A stretch of DNA of 64,000 bases from Mesocentrotus franciscanus (GCA_037976565.1 CP137681.1:29326127-29390126); one strand, 5' to 3'. Counted from the first letter of the stretch, positions 15,264 through 26,260 are shown. Numbers and translations: made by a program. The notes: generated from the letters alone by a model not told the origin.

Positions 15264-18200
15264 TTCAATGTATTTTTCTTTGCCTATTTTTTACAACAAT
15301 GTTTAATGTCATTTTTACTGTGATTGGAAACAAATAAAGTTCAATTCAATTTAATTCAGTTCATACTATATAAACAAATGCTTTGTATTACTGTTCAATT
15401 CTTCTAATAGGTTTAAAGTTGTTCATTTTCTCTGGCTCACTTCAAAGTGCTGTTTTACATTTAAATTAAAATTCAAAGTGTTTGTATCTGTCTTACATTG
15501 CTTGAAAAAGAAGTGTAATCCAAACTTTTAACCCAAATAGAAACTCTAAAAAATGTCTTTGGTGATACTGTAAGGGTTAAAATACAATACAAAACAATAT
15601 TTAAGTACCTTGATGTCTTCATATTCCTTAATAGCACTACATGGCGGCTTATACCCTTTCATTTCAAAAGTTGTCTTTTTAAAGTTTAAACCATAAAACA
15701 CAGTGTACAATGATTTTACTAGCATTTTTAAACACAGCGCCATCTCTTGTTAAGTCACATTTGGTTGCTGAGGGACAAAACTCTAGTTTCAGATATACTG
15801 TGTTAAACAAAACTGCCTTCAACTGGGTCGTTTTTCAGCAAGTCCTTACAGAAGGTAAACAATAACACCAAGATTCACAGACTTGATATACTACAGGTTA
15901 TGTGGTTGAAAATGAATGTGAATAGATAAGTATACTTAAGTTGAGAGATAACTATTTTGCTGACAAATTGATAAGTTTTTGCTGATTTCAACTCACATTC
16001 TGATTTCAGCTCATTGACTTGGTTGCACTGAGCCAAGCTCAACTCTTGAAACTTCATCTCCAGGACCTGTGAAGAGTAAAACAATTTGAGATAGCAAGGT
16101 GACTTTCTGGCTTTACCCAGCCTCTTAAAAATACAGGGTTGAAACAGTGACATTACTGATAATAATAATAATAATAATATTGGGTTCTTGTTTAGGGCTC
16201 ATATCTGTCAGATTTGACACTCCTGGCGCTCCCGAGTATTACCCTGGCTTTAGCACGGCTGCCATTACGGCGCTCTAGCATTTCAAGGAATTAATTCCTG
16301 CCAGGTACCCATTTACATCACCTGGGTTGAGTGTGGCAAATGTAGATCAATGTCTTGCCAAAGGACATTAGTGCCGCGGCGGGAGTCGAACCGCGGACCT
16401 TGTGATCTACAGTCCAGTGACGTATCCACTCGACCACGACACCTGATGGACTCTTTAGAATGAGTGAAGAAATATGGGATTTCTATATCAGTTTACGGAA
16501 CTGCAGTCATCTGACATTTGGTCTGGAAACATTTACCCCAGTCTTTATTTGTTAAAAGATAATTGGATCAGGATACAAAGACATTCAACTATACTTGCCT
16601 ATGGTCATCTTCTTTCTCTCTTTTTCCTTCTTCTTCTTCATCTTCAAAAGTAGGAAACAACACAAACATTTTCTCCACCTATCAGCATCATTTTAAACCA
16701 GAAGTTAACCTTACACATTCAAGCTGCTTGGATCATCCACCCCCCCCCCCAATTTCTCTCTCTCTTTCCCTTTCTCTCTCTCTCTCTCTCTCTTTCTTTC
16801 ACTCCATCAGCTTGCCTTCAAAGGTTATCAGCATGGTTCTAAACTAGAAGATAATCTTACGTTCATATCTCCAAGTTGTTTCTGTCCATTATCTTGAAGC
16901 TCCTCTTTCACTTGTTCACCCTCCATCAGCTTGCCTTCTAACTTGCCAGCATAACCCTTCACCAAGTTACACATCTCCCTTGTTGATACAATTCTACATT
17001 CAATCAAATGAAAATGTTTTAATAAAAAATATTTAAAAATTCATGTTGCTCTCACTCAATTGGTGAGTAAAATTTAAAATATAATCATCATTTTAAATCA
17101 TCATAATAAATGGCATAGATGTTAATGTTAATACAAATTATATGATGTAAATATGGAATAACACCATCTTGATTAAATAACTTGATTAATTCACAAATTC
17201 ATTGAAAGACCAAAGAATTTGATAGTCATTTGGTTTTGAGGAAGGGATGATTCAGCTCATTAATACCGGTAAGTGCTAATGGAACTTTTACATCCACTTA
17301 TGTATCCTTAATTACAAATTTGAATTTTCAACATTTCTTCTATAATCCAATGTCTCACAAGTGCACACGAAAATTCATTTGCATTTGACTTTCTTTTCAT
17401 CATTATTTTATATAATTTCAATTTTATGTCAACACGTTTAAAACTTGCAACAAACTTGGAAGACACATAATGATATACATACTTCTGGGAGATGTCAATT
17501 CTGTTTTCTATCTCTTCCTGTAGCCTCACACTTAGGTTCTCATTTTGGAGCTGAAAGGAGGAAGAAAAGGAATATCAACTTGAATCAAACATACTTTGAT
17601 CTTTGTCATTACATCCTTGAAGAGCTTCATCTGATTGGTAGTTATTCCATGAATTGAATTTTCATTGTATCACAATCAAAAAGGTTGTTTTTACCTGTGA
17701 GACTTTCGCCTACTCGTTGCTGCAGGCATCATCAGACTGACGTTTTATTGCCACTAGATGGGGTAGTACAACAGTCCGAGAGAATGGGAATCTACAGTGA
17801 TGATAGGTTAAACTGGCCCATGTCGCGGTTCATGACATGGTCGCGTTCTTTCTGGATATGCACCATGTCATAATACATGTCAACACTAAATGTTAATACA
17901 ACACTGGCCCCATGTTAGGAATGCCCTGGCAAGTGCTACAACTCAATTTGATAGGCAGACTGAATCTTATCTTAGTGAACATCATAATTTAAGTAAGGGC
18001 ATTAACTCTTAAAATTCAAACAAAATTAATGGCCTCCTGGCTCCTAACAGAACTTTTGAACAAAGTGCTTAATTCATAAACTGTTTAGTACCATTCTTGT
18101 TCATTCTTACCTGAAGTTCAAGGAGTGATTTTCTTTGTGATTCAATAGTTTGTTGTGCATCACTCAATCCTCTTTCTTTCTGTCTCACATCAATCTCCAT

Positions 18201-20911
18201 CTGTACCTTCCAGCGTCGTATCTTGTCTGCTTCTTGGTGCAAGCGTGAATGCAAGGCATTCATCTTGTCCTGATTCTAACATGGTTTTACATAAAAGGCA
18301 ACAAAAACAATACATAAACATGAAAACATCATTCTGGTTAAAACATTAAATTATACACTGAACACAAGGTCTGTATTCTACTAATATTTTAAACCACATG
18401 AGACTGGTTTTGAGCTCAGTGTAATGTCAAGTTAACAAAGGACGTTAGACAAAGGATGATATTGTCGGATTGGAGCCAAAAGGGCGTTAACTCATATCAT
18501 TTTACATAGTTAATTCCTTCTGGCTTTAATCCTTGCGTTGGGTTTAACTGAATTAGTAGAATAAAACCAAAGTACTTTGTGGCTGTGAGCAGCTCTTGTT
18601 AAACATTTAAAAAAGTTAGCAGACAGATGCAGCCTAGACGAAAAAATCATTCATGACCTATTGCTTGAAAAATATCCTATCTTACTTTTTTAGCTACATG
18701 GACCATAAATGGGTTTTACCAATTATAATGAAGATAGTGATAAGGAAAATATCTATTCCATTTCAAAATATTTAGAAAGGAAACAAGGCATATGATATAG
18801 AGTGAAAAAGAGCTTTGACTAATCACATGATTGGTGATACTTGATAACCCTTATGTTCAAGTTTCATGGAGTAGGAATGTATACTTTCAAAATTATGTTA
18901 AAAATTCAAAATCTTAACCTCAGGTTAAGTTCTTGATGATGATGCCACAACATAGTCTAAGTTTGTTGACCTGAAATGACCTTTGACCTTAACTTTGTGA
19001 CCTGAAATTCTACTCACATGATTGGGGATACTTGATAACCCTTTAGTCTAAGTTTCATTGAATAAGAACTTATACTTTCAAAATTCAAAATCTTGACCTT
19101 AGGTTAAGTTTTTTGATGTTGACGCCACCTACCACCGCCGGTAAAGCGGTGCCTATGTCCTGCTTTTGCTATGCAGGCGAGACTGCTATGCAGGCGAGAC
19201 AAAAATGAGAGGATACATGTATGTAAATCAAAGTCAAACCTGTATCTCCAAGGTTTCATTCTCGTGCTGTGCAAGAGATGTCTGGAACTCTTTGGTCATT
19301 TCTGAGGTGTTTTGTAGGAACTGTTCGGACACTTGAAGGGGCTGTGTCTGGAAGGATTGAGACTTTGTGAAGTGCATTGACCCTTCAGAACCAGACAAGG
19401 ACTGAGTAGTACCATTGTCCTAATAAGGGTCAAAGAGAAAAATGTATGTTTTAATTAAAGATAAAGTTGAGTTCTGGTCATGCAATTGCATTGTGAAAGA
19501 AACGGTGTGGAATCGATCAGAAAAGGTTGATCATCTAGCATATAAGTATTGGTGTGTACTGCAAGGTTCTGGAATCATCAAAATGATAAGAAATTTGGCC
19601 AAGTCTTGGTAAAGTTACAAGCACTGTACACAGAAAGATGTATATGAGACTACACGAACATGAGGCATCAAAATCCCTCCCGATTTGTATGCTGTTACAT
19701 GCCATATTTAGAATATGAAAGCTTTTGAAGAGCCATGCTTTTTAGGGAACATTTTTTATCTGATGTTCTTCCACACTTGCATAATAACAATGATAACGCT
19801 CACAAATTACTTGTCACCTCTTCCCAGAACTCAACCTTCTCTTTAAGTAGTGTTAGGGTTGTGAGATAGAAAACTAAGAAAAGATATACATGTACATGAC
19901 AGAACAAGATAGAACAAAGATATTTAAGGGAAAAACAATGAAGCAGAGACGAATGAGCTAGACGGAGTGAGACAAAAAGACAAAGGATGAGATTCTCATA
20001 ACACCAGTAAGATTGAAAATATTCATCTAACAAAAATTAATCTGTAGCACTATGCCCTACAAGCAAGTGGTCAATTTCAGAGGTCAATAAAATGCAATGC
20101 TGTGTAAGATAGGAACTGAAACTTGTAATCAATGACAGGTATTATGAAACAGGGCACTGATCTTGATAAGATGTGAACTTAGCAGACTCTATTTGGGGTT
20201 TAAAAGATTTCTTCATAAAAACATCCTAAAGGCCTATGTAACACAAAATGTTCTTGGGACATGGTTTAAGCTTCTACATATGTTTTATCATCCTTTGGAT
20301 GTTTTGCAAATGTCTTGAGAACATTAAAGTGTGATGGCTGAGAGATATTCACAGCACTTACCTTTCTTCTCATCAAACACACAGAAATTTAATTTTTATT
20401 GTCCAGAGACCAGACTGGAAGCAACTCCTCCTCCAACCCTTCTTCTTTTTCCCTTCTTCTTCTTCTTCTTCTTCTTCTCCATTTTTCTTCTTCTTCTTCT
20501 TTTTCTTCTTCTTCTTTTTTTTTAGCTTCTTCTTCGTCTTCTTCTCCTTCTTCATCTTTTTTTCCCAATAATATCACAGAGATGAACTAAAGATTGTAAG
20601 CTATATGAGGATTTATTTTCCTCATTAGATATCCAAGCAATAGCCTGAAAAAGGGAGACCTAGACTATATTATTTCTGTTTAATCCCACTGACATTTTCT
20701 TTTTTCTTTCATGTGAAATTTTTAAAAGGGTAAACATTTGAAATGAACTAACAGTGAACAGAGAAGCTGCTGATGATGTAGATGCTTGCTGATCTCGTTC
20801 AATGTTCATGAAGAAACTATCCTTTCTGCTCTGACTCTGACTAGTAGTAGGCTTGAAGAAAGGCTGTTTATCAGCATGGTGTTCTTGCTCTTGTCTCTGC
20901 TGCTGCATCAT
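2221..20911 (-). CDS. sycp1: Synaptonemal complex protein 1 (SYCP1), 24 coding exons
   Basis: Transverse-filament coiled-coil protein linking the lateral and central elements of the synaptonemal complex in meiotic nuclei. Exons, 5' to 3' on the minus strand: 20753-20911, 19240-19419, 18111-18275, 17483-17550, 16861-16993, 15997-16066, 14882-14955, 13852-13960, 13254-13378, 12544-12660, 12236-12340, 11758-11861, 10610-10727, 10014-10166, 9371-9559, 8260-8433, 7917-8009, 7353-7499, 6026-6239, 5353-5406, 4516-4676, 3963-4121, 2817-2909, 2221-2397. All are GT-AG with compatible phases, giving about 1,046 residues (human SYCP1 is 976). HQEADKIRRWKVQ aligns with the human KEAEKIKKWKV block. CNLVKGYAGK, VLEMKFQEL and LKRNVAFAQENEMEEDD (human KRKMAFEFDINSDSS) also align in order. 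The middle is charged heptad coil. The tail is basic (GRKKKK) and ends in TAA at 2221. Start: tandem ATGATG at 20906-20911. About 13 residues expected between exons 5 and 6 were not found, so one small exon may be missing. Confidence 0.9.
3186..3260. repeat. (CT)n microsatellite in sycp1 intron
   Basis: Pure and slightly interrupted CT/CTGT dinucleotide runs. The Ser/Leu-rich ORF across it is a repeat artefact. Confidence 0.9.
3556..3608. repeat. Short fold-back repeat (CCAGAAGGGC ends)
   Basis: CCAGAAGGGC at the left is matched by GCCCTTCTGG at the right, with a loop of about 30 bp. Related gggcgttaact / ttctggct pieces recur at about 18,000-18,050 and 18,480-18,530 in other sycp1 introns, so this is a dispersed palindromic repeat. 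Confidence 0.5.
3636..3817. mobile_element. TA-flanked MITE, Tc1/mariner- or pogo-like ends
   Basis: Starts TACAGTCAAACCTGTCT and ends CAGGTTTGACTGTA, so the termini are inverted repeats of about 13 bp bounded by TA. Internal GGTCTTTGTAGACAGGT motifs repeat. There is no ORF. It is inserted in the intron between the second- and third-to-last sycp1 exons. Confidence 0.65.
4391..4473. repeat. 42 bp tandem duplication
   Basis: Two copies of a 42 bp unit beginning ctctccaaagactaccc, with one or two mismatches, lie in an intron just downstream of sycp1 exon 4516-4676. Confidence 0.85.
6594..6931. repeat. Dispersed bipartite repeat ending in a GCCTCC/GGAGGC hairpin
   Basis: Two degenerate half-units, each with tgacc/ttgacc-type runs, are followed by a terminal hairpin (atgcctcc...ggaggcat). 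The same architecture (two half-units with tgacctttgacctt, then a hairpin) is seen at about 18,800-19,200, so both look like members of one family of repeats. No coding potential. Confidence 0.5.
8763..8910. mobile_element. MITE with CCCATTTCACAAA ends (copy 1)
   Basis: Inverted termini gggacccatttcacaaa and tttgtgaaatggggccc bound about 148 bp. A second, diverged copy with the same internal ctgctgataaccaatcag segment is at 11525-11670. Both lie in sycp1 introns and neither contains an ORF. Confidence 0.65.
11525..11670. mobile_element. MITE with CCCATTTCACAAA ends (copy 2)
   Basis: Same family as 8763-8910: shared interior gataaccaatcag and right end ttttgtgaaatggggccc. The left terminus is more degraded. 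Confidence 0.6.
11932..11964 (+). ncRNA. Hammerhead-ribozyme-like core (Penelope-type terminal motif)
   Basis: CTGACGA fits the hammerhead CUGANGA box (position 7 is variable). A hairpin with arms GGATAG/CTATTC and loop TCAAC follows, then GAAA and ACGTC. The palindromic ACGU followed by C fits the very short stem III proposed for dimeric hammerheads in Penelope-like retroelements. The pair next to the GAAA box is C-C rather than G-C, which may weaken the fold. Seen: boxes and hairpin. Inferred: ribozyme identity. Confidence 0.45.
12008..12117 (+). other. Tandem histone-mRNA-3'-end-like stem-loops with CAAGAAAGA elements
   Basis: Four short hairpins: AGTTCTTTTAGAACT (12008-12022), AGTCCTTTTAGGACT (12046-12060), GCCCTTTTTAGGAC (12067-12080) and AGTCCTTTTCAGGACT (12102-12117). 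The last has a 6 bp stem, a TTTC loop and CCCA after it. CAAGAAAGA occurs twice (12030-12038, 12085-12093). Metazoan replication-dependent histone mRNAs end in a 6 bp stem with a 4 nt loop followed by ACCA, and sea urchin genes carry CAAGAAAGA downstream as the U7 snRNA target. There is no histone ORF nearby. The fragment sits in an intron of sycp1, antisense to it. Confidence 0.5.
12975..13290. repeat. Tandem duplication covering the 3' part of a sycp1 exon
   Basis: A segment of about 180 bp is present twice. The copy at about 13,115-13,290 includes the real 3' end and donor of exon 13254-13378. The copy at about 12,975-13,115 repeats the ctgttgagtttgtagtttgttcttgtg coding end and its donor but lacks the rest of the exon, so it should not be spliced in. 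The copies differ by substitutions and small indels. Confidence 0.75.
14248..14378. repeat. Long near-perfect palindrome (fold-back element)
   Basis: gatggtggga...tatcact on the left pairs with agtgata...ccaccatc on the right. The inner 28 bp arms (gtgttcataccggtccttc through tatcacccc) are perfect, with a GC-rich loop gaggcgaggcc. Inserted in a sycp1 intron, probably a MITE. Confidence 0.8.
15044..15161. repeat. 58 bp tandem duplication
   Basis: Two adjacent copies of a unit running from tttattgttaattatattg to catcaagtccctgtg, with two mismatches. A (TA)n run follows at 15236-15261. Confidence 0.85.
16160..16443 (-). mobile_element. tRNA-derived SINE
   Basis: Read on the minus strand it begins GGTGTCGTGGTCGAGTGG, with A box TGGTCGAGTGG, and has a perfect B box GGTTCGACTCC (within 16381-16392). 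A body with ccaggtgatgtaaatgggta follows, and it ends in an (ATT)n tail at 16160-16180. This is the standard SINE layout of an RNA polymerase III head, unrelated body and short-repeat tail. It lies in a sycp1 intron in the same orientation as the gene. The parent tRNA is probably Ser- or Leu-like, not certain. Confidence 0.8.
17700..17735 (-). ncRNA. Hammerhead-like core, second candidate
   Basis: On the minus strand CTGATGA is followed by a hairpin with arms GCCT/AGGC and then GAAAGTCTC. Both invariant boxes are present. The flanks (about 17,650-17,880) have no ORF and look like a remnant of a mobile element's end. Activity is unproven. Confidence 0.35.
18800..19200. repeat. Dispersed bipartite repeat with a terminal hairpin
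   Basis: Two half-units each contain a gatacttgataaccctt...caaaatcttgacct stretch, followed by ccgccggtaaagcggtgcc and a duplicated ctatgcaggcgagac. The layout resembles the repeat at 6594-6931. Intronic, no ORF. Confidence 0.5.
19461..19651. mobile_element. Partial inverted copy of the piggyBac-like MITE at 1019-1412
   Basis: About 190 bp, from ttctggtcatgcaattgcat to aagatgtatatgagact, matches the reverse complement of about 1,225-1,410 with a few substitutions. One end is lost. Confidence 0.7.
20440..20575. repeat. (CTT)n-rich microsatellite
   Basis: CTT/TTC triplets with interruptions, the source of spurious Lys/Glu- or Ser-rich ORFs. A consensus-like donor (AAAG|GTAAGTGCTG, minus strand) sits just to the left at about 20,355, but no open exon precedes it. 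Confidence 0.85.
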
Positions 20912-21522
20912 GTTTGATTGGTGACCTTCTGTTCTTCAGAACAAGATGAAGTTTAGATGTACCCTACTGAACCTGTCCCTGTACTCTGTAATACTAGTAG
21001 GTTAAATAAGTAAAGATTAAAATAGGTTAGGCATACACAAAAACTCCCCCTCCCCTTTTCTAACAAAATCACGATAGTCCATTCATTAGGTCTACTCATT
21101 AGTCGATAGAATCTAGGCCTATTCTAGAATCTAGATTAAGCTAGTTTTTTCACAAGTTTTTGCAGACACAAACAGCCGCACAAAGACTCGGATAAACACT
21201 TAGGCTACTTGTTAATGTAAGATATACATCTAAATGGTCCGAACTCCCTTAGTAAACAGGATGAGCGGCGTCTAAAAAAGGCCTTTAAATTAGTTTAAGA
21301 CAATTAAGATTGTGAAAGTCAGTGCCATACCCACGACACGACTTGTGTGTTACTGTAACTAATGCCAATGGCAATGCAATGCATGCAATGAATGGCAAGG
21401 TCGACAAACCGAGAACGATTGAGAAGTCATTAGCGATTAGGTATAAAAACAGTCTCCCTTCCCCCTTCCAACCCCACCATAAAAGGAGAAAACTTTGTCA
21501 AGATGTTCTAAACGGTACTTAC

Positions 21523-21620
21523 CCATCAATAAACCAACGAACCAGAGAAGTGCGTCTTAGACTTTCTAATGAAACTCGTCTAAAAGTAAAGTTATGAATT
21601 GCAAGATCACAACAACGACA
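21523..21620 (-). other. sycp1: Probable untranslated first exon and promoter-proximal region of sycp1
   Basis: A near-consensus donor (GATGG|GTAAGTACC on the minus strand) occurs at 21515-21522, upstream of the start-codon exon, whose 5' edge has a candidate acceptor near 20930. I infer an untranslated first exon extending from 21523 to about 21600-21640. The transcription start is not visible: there is no TATA box, and the right limit is a guess. Confidence 0.4.
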
Positions 21621-21779
21621 CCATTTTCTCATTTACGTGGTTGCTTGAATATCGTGAGATTTTTTATGTGATCGATACCGGATTGGACGCGCAGATCAAT
21701 GCATTATGCGCACGCGCGTCCCCTGCATAAATTATGCACGCGCATAATATGTAATTAATATTATCGTTTTGTTTTTTAA

Positions 21780-21795
21780 TTATTATCATTATTAA

Positions 21796-21877
<82 letters not shown>

Positions 21878-21880
21878 GTT
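21780..21880. repeat. (ATT)n microsatellite
   Basis: About 100 bp of almost pure ATT triplets. An ORF of consecutive isoleucines across it is an artefact. Confidence 0.95.
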
Positions 21881-22015
21881 ATCAATATAATTTTTCTCAC
21901 TACTGTCGATAGTGTTATTTTTTATTGATCAACATTATTCGATTTGAATTGTTAAATTGACAAATTCAAACTGTTTGTAAACTTCTCCAATACCCCAATG
22001 TGGGTGACATGAGAA

Positions 22016-22070
22016 TAAATTGTCATTGTCATTGTCATTGCCATTGCCATTGTCATTGTCACAGCTGCAA
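22016..22070. repeat. Hexanucleotide repeat (TGTCAT/TGCCAT)n
   Basis: About eight TGTCAT/TGCCAT units directly after ATGAGAATAAAT, which resembles the microsatellite tail of a retroposon. Confidence 0.7.
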
Positions 22071-23951
22071 TGCATATTGCATTGGGGACGAGTTTCATTA
22101 CTATGCCCTGCCTTTCGTTCAGACAGAAAATTATTCCTCGTGAATATTTTATTGAAAGAACGAATACACTGAAAATGGATCAGCTTTTTAACTCCAATAA
22201 TGTACAAACACGTGTAAACTTAGTAAAATTCTGTCGAAAAATGCTTCGTTTCCATTAATTTAAGTACATAAAATATTATGAGTTCAATATGGGTGTTTCC
22301 ATTTACTGTACCACTTCTTTCTGAGCCACCTGACACACTTTAATCTGACCCACTTTTTTCCTATTCATTTTCTACACAGAGGCATTTTCATGAGATATAT
22401 ATGCATGTTGATTTGGTAATATTGAAATGTTATGAAACTGACGTATATTTGTTCTCAGGACCATGTTTTGAGGGGGTAACGTGGCGGTAATTGATCGCAG
22501 CTATTATGTTACTGCACGACGTTGCTAGCCACAGGTGAAGGTAATCAGCTCAGCGTACATACATTATATAGGAATACATAAAATTAAAATTTGACATGAC
22601 TGTGACATACGGAAGCGATAAATTGAGAGAATGGAGATAATTTATAAAGAGCTAAATTTGTATTATATCTTCATTCAGTATCCATATTTTTAATACATTT
22701 TCAGACTTCTTCATGTACTTCCGATGATTCGATCACTGAGAAATAATAATTGAAGAACAAAAATATCAGTGTCTGCATTGGAATAGGAATTCCGAATAGG
22801 TGTAGGAGCCAGACCCAGGGGGTGAGGGTCAATATTACCAAATCGACATGCATACCTCAGTGATCACAAAGTTGACTCATTTTAAAATTTTCTCGCTCAA
22901 AGTGTCATTTTCAGGAACCGTTAAAAAAAGTTCAGGGTGGGGGGCTCGGGGTGGAGGAGGCTCGGGGGGGGGGCTCGAGCCCGAACCCCCTCCCTACACT
23001 TTTTTGAAAAAGTATGTTAAAGAGAAATAGAAAGAAAGAAAGAAAACGCTATAATTTTAATCGTTAAATTGTAAAAACCATACTTAATGGCGATCCTGGA
23101 AACGAAAAACTTACATTGGAACGTTAAAAGCTTAATGACACCCAAAACACGTTTTGTAAAACATACTTATCTCAATCTTTAAAAAAAATACTCTTAAAAA
23201 AAAACTGTAATCCAACCCAAATAGACAACTATTCTTAAAGAAAGCAGAGCAAATCAGAAAAGAAAACTTATGAAATTTCAATTAAATCTGACTAAATATA
23301 AGAAAGTTATTTACTTTTGAAAGTTGTAAGCACTATACGTATGGGCACTTCAAGTTGGCTGAAGCGGTAATGTCAATGTGATGTAGTGTCGGACTACTTT
23401 CCCATCTGTTCCAACATATAAAATGACTAAAATTTAAATTTTTCAAAAATTCATGGCCCAGGAGGGTTTATTCTTTTTAGAGGACCTTTAATAATATGCT
23501 ATCTATAATATATTTTGAGTAGTGCCCCAAGGGAGAAGGAACTAACGAGAAAAAAGAAATTAATGATATTTTTGTACACGGCAAATGGGAGAGTAGTTCT
23601 CGTCCTACGTCACAATCCACTGACCAAACTACCAATTTGAGATTCGCATAGACTTAGTGATCTCATATTTCAAACATTCATAACTTCCTTACTTTGCTCC
23701 GATTTATTTCAAACTTTTGCCATTCTGTTTCTGTTATTTTTCTGCTTTCATACAAATCAACTGAATACAAGGGTTGGATTGCCCTTTAATCTTTTTGTCT
23801 TCAAAAGTGTATGAACGGGTTTGTTCGGTCAGATTTCTATATTAAATATTACGGATATAGAAATATGTATACATGCACATACAAACACATTTACTTAATG
23901 ATTTTCCTACATATTGAGACCTTATAAGGTCTCCAGGTTCAGCTTAGCCCG

Positions 23952-23954
<3 letters not shown>

Positions 23955-23988
<34 letters not shown>

Positions 23989-24045
23989 TCCCTCTTATCT
24001 CTCTGTCTCCATCATATATCATATATCTCTCTCTCTCTTTCGCTC
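23955..24045. repeat. (CT)n microsatellite
   Basis: CT dinucleotide runs with a CATATAT interruption. The homologous site in copy B is where the Penelope/LINE complex inserted. Confidence 0.85.
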
Positions 24046-24957
24046 TCTATCATTCTTTGTATCTCTGTTGCTCGCTCTCACTCTCCCTTTCTCCATCTCA
24101 GTTCATTTTCATCAGGCTTGTCTCTGCTCCTCTATTGAAAGGATCTTTCTACCAAGGAATTTACCACTGAGCTTTTTCATATCACCATACAATGTAGTTC
24201 TACAACATTTTGGGATTCATCTCCCTCTTTTCTTTCTTTATCTCTTTGATGCTAAGGAACACGCATTAAAGAGGATATGGCTGGGTGGAGGGGGGGGGGT
24301 GTTGACTGTCTATAGAGCCTGAGACAATAAGTCAAAGAGAAGGGAAAATTGAAGGGGAGGGGAGGGGAAACATATATTGAGAAAGACACAGGAATGTTGG
24401 GCAGTGAAAAAGAATGAGAATGATAGATAGATAAACAGGAAGAAAAAGAGAGTGGATGAGACAGAAAATATGGAGAGTAATAATTTTTTTTTTAATAGAG
24501 ATAATGGGTGAGGTCTTCTCTAGGGAATAGGGTGAGATACAAAGAGACAACTTAATTAAGGGAATGAAAAAAGAAAGCAAAACAGACATGTAGAAAGATA
24601 TGAAGAGGGAGAAAATGGAATACAAAGAGAGTGAACAAATAAGAAAGGAAAGAAGGGGTCAGAGAAGGAGAAAGGGTGAGGGGGGAGATAGGACGAGGAC
24701 ACCTGAGTAAAACCACTAGGAAAAAGGCTGTACTAGTTTGATAATATTCATTACAAAAAGACAAACATGTTAACGTTAAATGTTAGAAACACAGACTCCG
24801 GTGATTTTGTGAGGTGCGTTATTTAATGTTTCGAGTAATACATCACGGGATAGTAATTTCTTATTTTGACTTTTAACAACGAGCCTAATAAAGTGATGAA
24901 TCAATTTTTTGATTTATCACTGAATAATTAATGTTGAATAGGTGTAGTGTAGACTAT

Positions 24958-25078
24958 TTAGACATCTTCCCACAATGATTGAACCAGAGGAGGAGATAGT
25001 GGCCTTTCATCCCGTCGGCCTGCCAGCTCTTTTCGTTGTTCCATGTCTCTCTGACTCTCCATCCTCGAGACCCGCGTC
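24958..25078 (-). CDS. Candidate terminal coding exon of an unidentified gene (duplication copy A)
   Basis: On the minus strand an AG acceptor (ataatacag|GACGCGG) opens a 121 bp frame ending TAA at 24958. It encodes an Arg/Glu-rich end (SRMESQRDMEQRKELAGRRD...SLWEDV). The copy at 62216-62336 has the same length and differs by one substitution, while flanking sequence differs by many indels, which suggests purifying selection or recent duplication. The phase (1 nt carried in) does not join directly to exon 26261-26326, so an intermediate exon would be needed. Gene not recognised. Confidence 0.4.
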
Positions 25079-25577
25079 CTGTATTATATCTGTGATTGTG
25101 AGAAGTCGACAAGCATAACTTTAATCAACGAAAGGACCTCTTCTTTATCTTTGTGACCCCCCCCCCCTCCTTTGAATATTATACAAATTTTTAAGACAGT
25201 CAATATTTTTGCAAATTGAAAAGGAATAAATTCGCATTGACCTGTCTTAACAAAGTATAGGCCGAAGAGGATAGGTTTGTGTGTGAAAAGATCATTTTGC
25301 TTTATTAGGCTTCATTTGCTTCGTTAGTGAGATAAAACACATTTCCAAAACAGATGCCATGATTATAAACAAATATTAATTCGTTCTTTTAGCTGAATAT
25401 CCATTCCACTAACTGATGGAATTAATTTCAAGATTCCAAATAGTTCCAAATCTCGTCATAACCACCCCGAACAAATCATAATGCCACTGTATATTCGCAA
25501 CCAACAGTAGACTATAGAATTTAAAGAAAACGATGAGGGAGGGGCGGGGGTAGGGGGTAGGGGGCTGTCACCTCGAC

Positions 25578-25751
25578 GATTTGCACGACGAGAACGTAGA
25601 CTGCTACGTGGTCATCCTTTTAAGGCAATGTGACGTCGTTTTAAGGCACTGGCAGTGCACGGCAGTGTGCCTTAAAAAGACGTCACATTGCCTTAAAAGG
25701 ATGTCCACGTAGCAGTCCACGTTCTCGCCGTGCAAATCTAAAAGTCCCTAT
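25578..25751. mobile_element. Palindromic MITE (GATTTGCACGACGAGAACGT family), copy in duplication A
   Basis: About 75 bp arms: gatttgcacgacgagaacgt...aggcaatgtgacgtc pairs with gacgtcacattgcctt...cgtgcaaatc, then taaaagtccct. Loop about 40 bp with GGCACTGGCAGTGCACGGCAG. Same family as 63038-63210 and the nested element at 45774-46105. Confidence 0.85.
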
Positions 25752-26260
25752 TGTTGCGCCTTCTACGACTGTAGCTGAACTATAGTATACAATACACTTT
25801 CTTGATGTAATGATCTATATTATATAATCATATGAAATTACCTGAAGATTTCACAAAATAATTAACAAAAATCATCCGAGAGTAATTTCTGTAGGCATTT
25901 CCGTACATTTTGAAACATGTTTATGAAATGTAATATATTATGTTCATATATAGCATATATTACGTGAATATTTTGGTGAGCTTCATGACGTTAAACTAGT
26001 ATGTTGAATACTATTCTTACCAGTTACCACTAGTCACTGGTATTCAAGCCCGCATATTGCACACACACACACATGCATTACAATATGTTGTCAAATTGAA
26101 TGGAAGAAAATAAATGTTCATTGGAATTGAATTGAATTGAATTGAATATGATCCGCAATTGATTTTTATGGGATTGTCCCTTTGTGGTATTTAAATTAAC
26201 CTAATTGAGTTGATTTCGCGATCGTCTTTATAAGGGCGGTTCTAGTATTGCCTAACTTAC

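Noticed and set aside
16563..16847. Plus-strand ORF over 16.6-16.8 kb and the exon-like AAGAAGATGACCATAG|GCAAGT on the minus strand
   Set aside because: Low-complexity CT/CTT tract. The minus-strand block could be the missing small sycp1 exon with a GC donor, but its length does not preserve the frame between the neighbouring exons.
20373..20590. Lys/Glu-rich and Arg-rich ORFs in three frames
   Set aside because: Produced by a (CTT)n microsatellite; no conserved sequence. The nearby GTAAGTGCTG donor has no open exon before it.
21664..21900. Poly-isoleucine ORF
   Set aside because: Translation of the (ATT)n microsatellite.
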